This document shows positions 1 through 7,465 of a DNA stretch of 64,000 bases, piece by piece (position 1 is the stretch's first letter; the number at the start of each line of letters is the position of its first letter). Below the pieces are notes generated by a model that made no database searches, was not told the DNA's origin, and saw only the letters and a program-made list of their open reading frames with translations. Made by a program: the position numbers and the translations under genes. Source of the stretch: G965230065 sp965230065 (lineage in GTDB: Bacteria > Bacteroidota > Bacteroidia > Cytophagales > Cyclobacteriaceae); the NCBI GenBank assembly GCA_965230065.1, contig OZ245942.1:3596001-3660000 (forward strand), read 5' to 3'.

Positions 1-475
1 GCTTCATTCTTTTTAAAAACCATGATTCCAAAATTCTTACTTTTTCCTCAATGGTGTTTGAAGCATATATTTCTTCGTAAGTGATATCAAACCCGGTGCC
101 CATAATATCTTCAATGGAAAAGATATTGTTTTGTATATCACTGCCCTCAAAGTTGAAGAACTTGCATAGTCCGGCAGGCTTAAACCGAACACCCAGCAAA
201 TGGAATAACCCTGTATGATTGCAGTTAAAATGTTGTGTTTTTATACCACTCACACAGGCTTTCTTCAGAACGATGGCCTCTTGCAGGTAAGGGGCATTGC
301 CCACACAGGAGTCCCCCAGGTTAATTACCATCTCAGGCATGCCATTGGGCACAAGCCGCTCGAAAGCAAATGATGGATATCCTTTAATTTCAAAGAAACA
401 CTCAATGTGTTTTTGAAGTAAGGGAAGAGGGAGGATAATCCGGTAGGAAAGGTTATTTTCGGTAAATTGAAGCAT
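1..475 (-). CDS. AraC-family transcriptional regulator, N-terminal part (truncated by window edge)
   Basis: An open frame of 158 codons begins with ATG and runs off the left edge without a stop. The visible part has the ligand-binding N-terminal region seen in Bacteroidota AraC regulators: an early LVPNGMPEMVINLGD segment and the block GVRFKPAGLCKFF. The complete AraC protein at 46559-47392 carries the equivalent block SIRFKPEGFYNIF, which supports the family call. The helix-turn-helix half would lie outside the window. No ligand or target can be read from it. It is transcribed away from the next gene, with a 114 bp gap that shows no clear promoter. Confidence 0.75.
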   Translation of the reverse strand, partial: MLQFTENNLSYRIILPLPLLQKHIECFFEIKGYPSFAFERLVPNGMPEMVINLGDSCVGNAPYLQEAIVLKKACVSGIKTQHFNCNHTGLFHLLGVRFKPAGLCKFFNFEGSDIQNNIFSIEDIMGTGFDITYEEIYASNTIEEKVRILESWFLKRMK

Positions 476-589
476 TGAAGAAGGCAGTTGTATCAGTCGT
501 TGCTAAACGATAAAAGTACAACTAATTTTCTTATTCTTCAATAGTTTTTTTCAGCCGGGCAAAGCGTTGCTAAAGCGGAAATTTACTGC

Positions 590-1219
590 TTACCTTCTCT
601 GAGAAGCCATCATTTTGAGCTCCTCTACCGTATTGCGTTCGGTTTGCAGTTCCCGGCGCAATTTCTGTTCTTTTTCCAGCGAACGCTTCTTAAACTCTTC
701 CATTTCTTCTTTCAGGGAATTGTTCTCTTTACGCGTGGTGGAAGTTACCCGGTTGTTTTCTTTAAACCGATACCCGATGATGAGTAAGGCCAGTACCAAA
801 AAGGAAATGACGCCCCAGAAGACATACAGAAACGTTTCTTTCAGAACATCAATACCCAGTACATTGATATGGGTGGTGGCATGCTGGTGGGCTGACAGTT
901 CTTTGTCTTTGGCTGCCATGTCTTTTTTAATGCCTTCCAGTTCTGTTTGCAGCTCGTTTACTTTGGCCTGGGTAGTTTGTAACTGCTCTTTAGTGCCTGC
1001 AATAGACTCTATTACACCAGCCCAAAAAGCATTCAATTTAGTTTCCCGGATAATCTTGTAATTTCCATGTGTATTGGATGATTCTTTGAGCTGTGTAAAT
1101 TGCTCTTCCAGCGTAGTGGCAGCAGGTTGTGATTCTGTATTGGTATCCTGTGCAATGGTTCCGAAAGAGAGGAAGCAAAGCAGGAAAAATATTAATAAGC
1201 TAGGTTTCATGGTGTTCAT
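590..1219 (-). CDS. Secreted/membrane coiled-coil protein, unknown function
   Basis: A 209 aa protein. Residues 1-24 form a signal peptide ending near TIAQ (a second Met at residue 4 could also start it). Residues about 72-110 are a charged coiled coil, 129-151 a single transmembrane helix (FLYVFWGVISFLVLALLIIG), and 163-205 a second, very Lys/Glu-rich coiled coil. The order predicts a periplasmic N-terminal half and a cytoplasmic tail. Proteins of this layout, with the HGNYKIIRETKLNAFW-type segment, are common uncharacterised proteins in Cytophagales. Some carry a tRNA methyltransferase label, but nothing in this sequence supports that enzyme. The gene diverges from the GH3 gene. Confidence 0.7.
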   Translation of the reverse strand: MNTMKPSLLIFFLLCFLSFGTIAQDTNTESQPAATTLEEQFTQLKESSNTHGNYKIIRETKLNAFWAGVIESIAGTKEQLQTTQAKVNELQTELEGIKKDMAAKDKELSAHQHATTHINVLGIDVLKETFLYVFWGVISFLVLALLIIGYRFKENNRVTSTTRKENNSLKEEMEEFKKRSLEKEQKLRRELQTERNTVEELKMMASQRR

Positions 1220-1383
1220 AACACAAAAATTTTCTTCTCAAACAAAAAAGTTTGCGGATAAACAGAAAAAAATATTAGAATAGTTCAATAAACATGCTTT
1301 TTTCTGCTTTAATATTACAAATTTAGAAAGTATACTTTTTATTCTATACAATTCTCGATGAAAATATTCAACGCTGGTTTTAT

Positions 1384-1391
1384 TACCTTTG
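1384..1391 (+). promoter_or_regulatory. TAnnTTTG element just ahead of the GH3 gene
   Basis: TACCTTTG matches the -7 element of Bacteroidota housekeeping promoters. It ends only 4 nt before the ATG of the GH3 gene, which would give a nearly leaderless transcript. No convincing TTG element lies 19-23 bp upstream, so this may be chance. Confidence 0.25.
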
Positions 1392-1395
1392 CCCA

Positions 1396-2904
1396 ATGGG
1401 AATACGAGCAGTTTTGAGCAAGCCCCTGGCAGCCTACATTGCCAGACAGCAGAACCACTGGAGTTTACACCCGGAGGCTTCTCAACAAAAGGTTTTTAAC
1501 TATTTGATTAGCAGGGCAAAAGATACTGTTTTTGGAAAAGAACATGATTTTGCAGGTATTCAAACTTACAAAGATTTTAAAGCCAGGGTTCCCATCAGGG
1601 ATTACGAGGAATTGGCGCCTTACATACAGCAGGTTATTGATGGAAAGTCAGATGTTTTGTGGCAAGGAAAGCCACAGTACTTTGCCAAAACGTCGGGCAC
1701 TACTTCCGGGGTAAAGTACATCCCCATCACCAAAGATTCGGTGCCCAACCATATCAACTCGGCGCGCAATGCCTTGCTGAGTTATGTGCATGAAACGGGC
1801 AACTCAAAATTTTTGGATGGCAAGCTCATCTTTTTGTCGGGCAGCCCGGTGCTGGATCAAAAAGGAGGCATTCACACGGGGCGGTTGTCGGGGATTGTAA
1901 ACCATCATGTGCCGGGCTATTTGCGCACCAATCAAATGCCTTCTTACGAAACCAATTGCATAGAAGACTGGGAAGAAAAACTGGACAAAATTGTGGAGGA
2001 AACCCTGTTCCAAAATATGACACTCATCTCGGGCATTCCACCCTGGGTGCAAATGTACTTTGACTGGATACAGGAAAGGACGGGAAAAAAAATCAAGGAT
2101 GTTTTTCCGAACTTTTCCCTGCTGGTATACGGAGGGGTCAACTTTGGGCCTTACCGCAATAAACTGTTTGAAACCATAGGCAAAGAAATTGATTCCATAG
2201 AAACCTACCCGGCCTCGGAGGGTTTTATCGCTTACCAGGATTCTCAAACGGAAGAAGGGCTGCTGTTGCTGTTAGATAGCGGTATTTTCTATGAGTTTGT
2301 TCCGGCCGATGAATATTTTTCTGAAAATCCTACCCGCCTCAGTATTGAAGAAGTGGAATTGGGCGTAAATTACGCGCTCATCATGAACAGCAACGCCGGG
2401 TTGTGGGGGTATTCTATTGGTGATACCGTAAAGTTTGTATCCAAAAACCCTTACCGGCTGGTGGTGAGCGGGCGTATCAAACATTTTATATCCGCTTTTG
2501 GGGAGCATGTGATAGGAGAGGAAGTGGAAAAAGCCATGAAAGAAGCCCTCAGGCAGTTCCCTGAAACCGAAATTGTAGAGTTTACCGTAGCACCGCAGAT
2601 AAACCCGCAGGAAGGTTTGCCCCTGCACGAATGGTACGTAGAGTTTACCCAAATGCCTTCCGATTTGGACAGTTTTGCCAAAGCCATTAACTTGCACTTG
2701 CAGCAGCTCAATTCGTATTACGACGACCTGCTCAGTGGTAACATTTTGCGTACATTAAAAGTGATTCCTTTGCAAAAAGATGCTTTCAGGGAGTATATGA
2801 AAAGTGAAGGCAAACTGGGAGGACAAAACAAAGTGCCCCGCCTGGCCAATGACCGGAAGATTGCAGAAGGACTTACGAAATTTTCAATAACTGAAAGTCT
2901 ATAA
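1396..2904 (+). CDS. GH3-family acyl-adenylate (acyl-amido) synthetase
   Basis: A 502 aa protein of the GH3 branch of the ANL adenylate-forming superfamily, named after plant auxin-amino acid conjugating enzymes. The ATP-binding loop YFAKTSGTTSGVKYIPIT lies near residues 95-112 (TSGTTSG 99-105). YPASEGFIAYQD corresponds to the second ATP motif, and GRIKHFISAFGEHV is the hinge motif before the C-terminal lid. The length fits bacterial members, whose substrates are mostly unknown. It is the first gene of a plus-strand run with dxr, which starts 10 bp after its stop, and rseP. The linkage suggests an operon but not a shared pathway. Confidence 0.88.
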   Translation: MGIRAVLSKPLAAYIARQQNHWSLHPEASQQKVFNYLISRAKDTVFGKEHDFAGIQTYKDFKARVPIRDYEELAPYIQQVIDGKSDVLWQGKPQYFAKTSGTTSGVKYIPITKDSVPNHINSARNALLSYVHETGNSKFLDGKLIFLSGSPVLDQKGGIHTGRLSGIVNHHVPGYLRTNQMPSYETNCIEDWEEKLDKIVEETLFQNMTLISGIPPWVQMYFDWIQERTGKKIKDVFPNFSLLVYGGVNFGPYRNKLFETIGKEIDSIETYPASEGFIAYQDSQTEEGLLLLLDSGIFYEFVPADEYFSENPTRLSIEEVELGVNYALIMNSNAGLWGYSIGDTVKFVSKNPYRLVVSGRIKHFISAFGEHVIGEEVEKAMKEALRQFPETEIVEFTVAPQINPQEGLPLHEWYVEFTQMPSDLDSFAKAINLHLQQLNSYYDDLLSGNILRTLKVIPLQKDAFREYMKSEGKLGGQNKVPRLANDRKIAEGLTKFSITESL

Positions 2905-2914
2905 TTTCCAAGAT

Positions 2915-4081
2915 TTGGAGACATCCTCGAGTAAAAAACACATTGCCATCCTCGGTTCCACCGGCTCCATTGGCACACAGGCTTTAGAAGTAATAGCAGC
3001 ACATCCAGAAAAGTTTGTTGTTGAAGTACTCACTGCCCATCGCAATGCCGATTTATTAATAGCGCAAAGCATACAGTTTCAACCCAATGCTGTGGTGATT
3101 GTGGAAGAAAGCCTGTACGATAAAGTATTTGCGGCCCTTGACCCACACGATATCAAGGTATATACAGGCACCAAAGCCCTTACTTCGGTAGTAGAGATGG
3201 ATACCATTGATTTGGTACTGACGGCTACGGTAGGTTATGCCGGGCTGTTGCCTACCATCAAAGCCATTGAAGCGGGCAAACCCATTGCCCTGGCCAATAA
3301 AGAAACATTGGTTGTAGCAGGCGAACTCATCACTTCACTTGCTGCTGAAAAAGGTGTGAACATTTACCCGGTAGATTCCGAGCACTCGGCCATTTTCCAG
3401 TGCCTGGTAGGAGAGTTCCATAATAAAATTGAGAAAATCATCCTTACTGCATCCGGCGGGCCTTTTCGTGGCAAAGACCGGGGTTTTCTGCAAAACGTTA
3501 CCAAAGCTGATGCCTTGAACCATCCCAATTGGGATATGGGCGCGAAAGTAACCATTGATTCGGCTACACTGATGAATAAGGGGCTGGAAGTGATGGAAGC
3601 TAAATGGCTGTTTGGCGTAGATGCTAAACAAATAGAAGTGGTGGTGCATCCGCAATCTATCATTCACTCTATGGTGCAGTTTGAAGATGGCTCCATCAAA
3701 GCCCAGATGGGCCTGCCCGATATGCGCCTGCCCATTCAGTTTGCCCTGAGTTACCCGGAACGCATCCATGCCGACTTCCCCCGTTTTAATTTTGCCGATT
3801 ATCCTGCTTTGACATTTGAACAACCCGATATCGATACTTTTCGTAATCTTGGCTTGGCTTTTGATGCACTCCAAAAAGCCGGGAACATGCCTTGTATCCT
3901 CAATGCCGCTAATGAAGTAGCCGTTGCGGAATTTTTAAAGGAAAGGCTTCGTTTTTTACAAATATCAGAGGTTGTGGAGGCATGTATGGCAAAAGTGAAC
4001 TATATTCGCAATCCTTCGTACGAAGATTACGTAACAACAGACCAACAGACAAGAATTAAAGCACAAGAACTTATACGTTGA
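2915..4081 (+). CDS. dxr: 1-deoxy-D-xylulose-5-phosphate reductoisomerase
   Basis: Second enzyme of the MEP isoprenoid pathway, converting 1-deoxy-D-xylulose 5-phosphate to 2-C-methyl-D-erythritol 4-phosphate with NADPH. At 388 aa it is normal size. It shows the NADPH-binding GSTGSIG (residues 14-20), ANKETLV (about 127-133), the metal-binding PVDSEHSAIFQ (D154, E156) and TIDSATLMNKGLEVMEA. The start is TTG: the first in-frame methionine lies at residue 95, well past the nucleotide-binding motif, so a non-ATG start is required. Its TGA stop shares one base with the ATG of rseP, indicating translational coupling. Confidence 0.95.
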   Translation: METSSSKKHIAILGSTGSIGTQALEVIAAHPEKFVVEVLTAHRNADLLIAQSIQFQPNAVVIVEESLYDKVFAALDPHDIKVYTGTKALTSVVEMDTIDLVLTATVGYAGLLPTIKAIEAGKPIALANKETLVVAGELITSLAAEKGVNIYPVDSEHSAIFQCLVGEFHNKIEKIILTASGGPFRGKDRGFLQNVTKADALNHPNWDMGAKVTIDSATLMNKGLEVMEAKWLFGVDAKQIEVVVHPQSIIHSMVQFEDGSIKAQMGLPDMRLPIQFALSYPERIHADFPRFNFADYPALTFEQPDIDTFRNLGLAFDALQKAGNMPCILNAANEVAVAEFLKERLRFLQISEVVEACMAKVNYIRNPSYEDYVTTDQQTRIKAQELIR

Positions 4082-5424
4082 TGGAAGCATTAGTGATGAC
4101 CGCCCAGATATTACTGGCCCTTTCTATATTGGTGGGCTTACACGAAATGGGCCACCTGCTGGCAGCCAAGTTTTTTGGCATGCGGGTAGAGAAATTTTCA
4201 ATTGGTTTCCCGCCCAAAATATTTGGAGTTCAATGGGGAGAAACCGAATACTCTATCGGGGCCATTCCGTTGGGTGGTTTCGTTAAAATATCCGGAATGA
4301 TTGACGAATCGCTGGATACGGCCAGCATGAGTGAAGAACCTGAACCCTGGGAATTCCGCGCCAAGCCGGCCTGGCAACGCCTGATTGTGATGATGGGTGG
4401 CATTATCGTGAATGTAATCACCGGTATCGTCATCTTCGTAATCATGACTTATAACCTGGGCGAAACCTACATTCCGAAAGAAGAAGTAATGGAGCACGGC
4501 ATTGTGGCCTACGACCTTGCGCAGGAGATAGGTTTGCAAACTGGTGATAAGATAGTTAAGGTAAATGGGCAGGATTATGAAAAGTTTGAAGACCTTGCCG
4601 GCCCGGATGTATTTCTGGCTGATAACACCTACTATACCGTACAAAGAGGGGCTGAAACCCTGGAGGTGTCTATCCCCGGTAACTTTATTGAAAACTTTTC
4701 TGATAAAAGCTCTGCCCGGCAATTTATTGATATAAGAACGCCTTTTAAAATTGTTGAGATAAAAGAGGGAAGCCCCGCAGACCAAGCTGGTTTGCAGGAA
4801 GGAGATAAAATTACTGCTGTGAATGGGCAGCCTATCACCTATTTTGATGAGTTTCAAACCATATTGAAGGAAAACCCGGGCAAGCAGCTGAACCTGGAAG
4901 TAGCCCGTCCTGCGGATGCTACCGTAGAGAATCCTGTGTATCAAACCATGCAACTCACAGCTACTCCGGATGAAGAAGGGTTAATGGGCTTTTATTCTAT
5001 CCCCATTATTGATGAAGCCCATATAGATTACACTTTTGCACAGTCTATCCCACTTGGGACAGAACAAGCTTTTGAAGCGGTTTGGGTTAACATTCTTGCT
5101 TTTGGCAAAATCTTTAAAGGGGAACTTTCCGCTTCTAAGTCATTAAGCGGACCTATTGGTATTGCACAAATTTTCGGGGGCACCTGGAACTGGGTGCGTT
5201 TCTGGGGACTGACCGCCCTGCTCTCTATGGTACTGGCTTTTATGAACTTCCTGCCGATTCCTGCACTGGATGGCGGGCATGTGATGTTCCTGCTCTATGA
5301 AATGGTTTCTGGTCGCAAACCTTCCGATCAATTCCTGGAGGGAGCACAAAAAGTAGGTATGGTTCTCCTCCTCAGCCTCATGGTATTTGTCATCTTTAAT
5401 GATATTTTCAAGGCGATTTTTTAA
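4081..5424 (+). CDS. rseP: RIP metalloprotease RseP (site-2 protease)
   Basis: Inner-membrane zinc protease that cuts transmembrane segments of anti-sigma factors and leftover signal peptides. Starting at the ATG overlapping the dxr stop gives 447 aa. A TTG three bases upstream is possible but less likely. HEMGH at residues 21-25 is the zinc-binding HExxH. The C-terminal NFLPIPALDGGH supplies the third ligand motif of the family. Two PDZ-like regions lie between (roughly residues 130-200 and 215-290; the clearer one has GSPADQAGLQEGDKITAVNGQPI). Several hydrophobic helices flank them. The dxr-rseP order is common in bacteria. Confidence 0.94.
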   Translation: MEALVMTAQILLALSILVGLHEMGHLLAAKFFGMRVEKFSIGFPPKIFGVQWGETEYSIGAIPLGGFVKISGMIDESLDTASMSEEPEPWEFRAKPAWQRLIVMMGGIIVNVITGIVIFVIMTYNLGETYIPKEEVMEHGIVAYDLAQEIGLQTGDKIVKVNGQDYEKFEDLAGPDVFLADNTYYTVQRGAETLEVSIPGNFIENFSDKSSARQFIDIRTPFKIVEIKEGSPADQAGLQEGDKITAVNGQPITYFDEFQTILKENPGKQLNLEVARPADATVENPVYQTMQLTATPDEEGLMGFYSIPIIDEAHIDYTFAQSIPLGTEQAFEAVWVNILAFGKIFKGELSASKSLSGPIGIAQIFGGTWNWVRFWGLTALLSMVLAFMNFLPIPALDGGHVMFLLYEMVSGRKPSDQFLEGAQKVGMVLLLSLMVFVIFNDIFKAIF

Positions 5425-5429
5425 GGACA

Positions 5430-5499
5430 AGTTTAATGTTTAGAGTTTGTAGTTTTTAGTTTGGTTAACTACAAACTTTGAACAATAAACTGTAAACAC
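5430..5499. repeat. Degenerate short-unit intergenic repeat with hairpin
   Basis: The gap between convergent rseP and the amidase gene is made of variants of GTTTGTAGTTT and AACTACAAACT. A perfect 11 bp inverted repeat (5444-5454 with 5467-5477, 12 nt loop) sits at its centre and could terminate transcription from both sides, though there is no strong T-run. It resembles the other short-unit intergenic elements of this window in design but not in sequence. Confidence 0.5.
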
Positions 5500-5503
5500 T
5501 CTA

Positions 5504-6223
5504 TCATTCCACTCCGTTTCGCAGGTTTCCGATCATGTTCCTGAATGCTGCATCGCTTAATTCATCAGGGGCATAACCGGCAGGCCATACCAAATCTAAG
5601 GAAGGATCTTGCCAATCGGGAGAGATTACCCGGGCACCGTGCCCAGCGCTATGCATACCCAACGTTCTTACAGCCCATTCTCCTACATTGTACCATACAT
5701 GAGGCCCGGGGCAGTTGGCTCTCCTGGCGCCCATATTGGTGATTTGTGCATGCCCAAAAATGTATTGTATATTGTTCAGTTCATTCCGAATATGTTGCAC
5801 CAACGCCCTGCAGGCAAATATTTCTGCCAGTGGCATGTGGTGCCTTCCCTGGTTCCATCTGTTTATTCGGATTTCGTCAGAAGAAGGAAAACTTCCCTCT
5901 ACTTCAATGGAAACAGAATATAAAGCCAATGCATTATTCAGGAAAACATCGTAAGTTCTCAGCCTGATTACGTCTCCATTTTGGCGCACTACGAAATGGG
6001 CGATTGTATGGTCAAAATCATCGTCTTCGCTACCACTCCTGTCTGTGCCCGGTGTATCCAGTCTGCTAAAACCTGTAGCATGCAATACAATAGAATCAAT
6101 ATTTCTCACATTACGCGTACGGGATCGTCTGGAAAAGATAGGCAGAAACCTGCCTGTTGTCCGACTTCTTTGCCTGCTTTGGGCAATGGAGGATGTGTGT
6201 TGGGTACGGTCAATGATGTCCAT
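5504..6223 (-). CDS. N-acetylmuramoyl-L-alanine amidase-like (T7 lysozyme/PGRP fold)
   Basis: A 239 aa protein with an Amidase_2/PGRP-type domain at about residues 40-190. Such zinc amidases cut the bond between N-acetylmuramic acid and L-alanine in peptidoglycan. Candidate zinc ligands are H48 (SIVLHATG), H158 (IFGHAQ) and C171 (ANCPGPHVW); a Cys at the third position is as in T7 lysozyme. E107/E109 lie in SIEVEG. The first 40 residues are Arg/Ser-rich with no signal peptide, membrane helix or lipobox, unlike the eight secreted proteins upstream. It is the last gene of the minus-strand run, 36 bp after the NlpC/P60-like gene. It could be exported by a non-Sec route or act on lysis. Substrate is inferred. 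Confidence 0.75.
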   Translation of the reverse strand: MDIIDRTQHTSSIAQSRQRSRTTGRFLPIFSRRSRTRNVRNIDSIVLHATGFSRLDTPGTDRSGSEDDDFDHTIAHFVVRQNGDVIRLRTYDVFLNNALALYSVSIEVEGSFPSSDEIRINRWNQGRHHMPLAEIFACRALVQHIRNELNNIQYIFGHAQITNMGARRANCPGPHVWYNVGEWAVRTLGMHSAGHGARVISPDWQDPSLDLVWPAGYAPDELSDAAFRNMIGNLRNGVE

Positions 6224-6259
6224 AGGTACAGGGTATCATAGTTAAAAACTTTACAAGCT

Positions 6260-6763
6260 TTATATAGAAATTCCCCAGGGGTGTGGACGTGCACCTGGTG
6301 GTATTTCCCCAAACCACAGAGAGTTTCTCTGGTTTTGGTAATGATCTATAAATTGAGCCATATTTTGCACGATTACCTGGTTCCTGGTGTTGCTGTAATG
6401 CCAAATTGATCCATTATAGATGAGGCCAATATGTTTTTTGGGAATATTTCTTAATCTGGTAGGCGTTCCCCTGAAATTGATATGTTCGCTTACGAATATC
6501 AAACCACTCACAAGCGTAGGGCAACTGATAAATTCGTGCACCCTGGAACATCTTCCAAAGATTTCATGCACCCTGACATTGGCTCCCTCAGCCACTCTTT
6601 TGTTGCTTACTACCAGGTTTCGGCAAGTTGCACCAAAATCTAAATTCAAAACGTGGCTTACAAAATGCGCGCAGTGGTTCCCATCATGGTCGGTATAACC
6701 ATTCATGCAAATATCGTCAATGGGTTTACCCTGATAAGAGTTCAGAAGTGTGTTGCTTAGCAT
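6260..6763 (-). CDS. Putative NlpC/P60-like cysteine hydrolase
   Basis: A 167 aa protein without a signal peptide. The segment DHDGNHCAHFVSHVL (C31, H33) resembles the catalytic Cys helix of NlpC/P60, CHAP and related papain-like folds. HIGLIYNGSIWHYSNT (H111) resembles the strand with the catalytic His. Peptidoglycan peptide hydrolysis would fit its neighbour, the amidase. It begins 2 bp after the preceding gene, so the two are probably translated together. Remaining Cys residues (C19, C47, C72, C81) are more than usual for a periplasmic enzyme. The family call rests on two motifs only. It could be an amidase, a peptidase or an inactive relative. Confidence 0.45.
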   Translation of the reverse strand: MLSNTLLNSYQGKPIDDICMNGYTDHDGNHCAHFVSHVLNLDFGATCRNLVVSNKRVAEGANVRVHEIFGRCSRVHEFISCPTLVSGLIFVSEHINFRGTPTRLRNIPKKHIGLIYNGSIWHYSNTRNQVIVQNMAQFIDHYQNQRNSLWFGEIPPGARPHPWGISI

Positions 6764-6765
6764 AG

Positions 6766-7458
6766 CTATTCCACGGTGTAGTTCATATTCATGCCTGATA
6801 TAAAGATCAACGCGTCTTTTGCCCCAGCATCAAATTTTCGGGCTACCAAATAATAAGTAACCGGTCCGGCTACATCGGTATCTATGGCACTCACTGGAAT
6901 GGTAATCGCCTGCAAGCTTGTCGAAGATGGAGGACGCCACCACCCCTTTTGCCCGATGATGGGTCCATCTATGGCTCCCCTTCTTATGGATACTTCATAC
7001 CGCCCGGTACCATCCCCACTGATCTCGATGGTAACCGATCCTGTGATATGTGCGTCAACTGTTCCGGTTTCAGTAATAGCCAGGCTGGCAATCTCGGTTG
7101 CAGTATTTGTAGTAATATTGAAATTATCAGTGGAAGAAGTGGTCAAAAACTCCATTTCCTTTGCTTCACTATTGAGTGGTACCCACCCGCCACTTTCTTT
7201 GAACCAAAAACCTTCTTCTCCGTCAGTCTGGTACACAAGCAATCCGGTAGCCGGACTGGCAATGGCTGTACGCTGCGCTTCTGTCATGCGGGGAATTAAC
7301 ATGCCTTTGGTTGTGGATTTTACGTCCAGAATTGCTGAGGCATCTGCATCGCTACCATCTTCATTGATGCCTACATTTTGTGCCATTCCCTGGTATGTTA
7401 TCAGGGTCATAAAGAAAAGTATTGCAGTAATATGTTTCATTTTTGCATGTAGTTTCAT
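6766..7458 (-). CDS. Secreted protein with a conserved GMLIPRMT block
   Basis: A protein of up to 230 aa. The first Met (MKLHAKMKH...) or, more likely, the Met at residue 7 begins a signal peptide that ends near GMAQN. After it comes the block ILDVKSTTKGMLIPRMTEAQ, then IASPATGLLVYQTDGEEGFWF and GGWVPL. This run is frequent near the N-terminus of Bacteroidota surface proteins and phage-tail-fibre-like proteins. The remaining ~130 residues are Thr/Ile/Gly-rich beta-type sequence (TVDAHITGSVTIEISGDG). There is no T9SS sorting domain. It lies between a T9SS protein and the two cell-wall hydrolase-like genes. No specific function can be named. Confidence 0.7.
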   Translation of the reverse strand: MKLHAKMKHITAILFFMTLITYQGMAQNVGINEDGSDADASAILDVKSTTKGMLIPRMTEAQRTAIASPATGLLVYQTDGEEGFWFKESGGWVPLNSEAKEMEFLTTSSTDNFNITTNTATEIASLAITETGTVDAHITGSVTIEISGDGTGRYEVSIRRGAIDGPIIGQKGWWRPPSSTSLQAITIPVSAIDTDVAGPVTYYLVARKFDAGAKDALIFISGMNMNYTVE

Positions 7459-7465
7459 CTGAAAT

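Noticed and set aside
6260..7458. Phage tail-fibre or lysis cassette
   Set aside because: The GMLIPRMT block and the amidase suggested phage, but no structural, portal, terminase or holin gene is present, and the genes share an operon layout with signal-peptide proteins.
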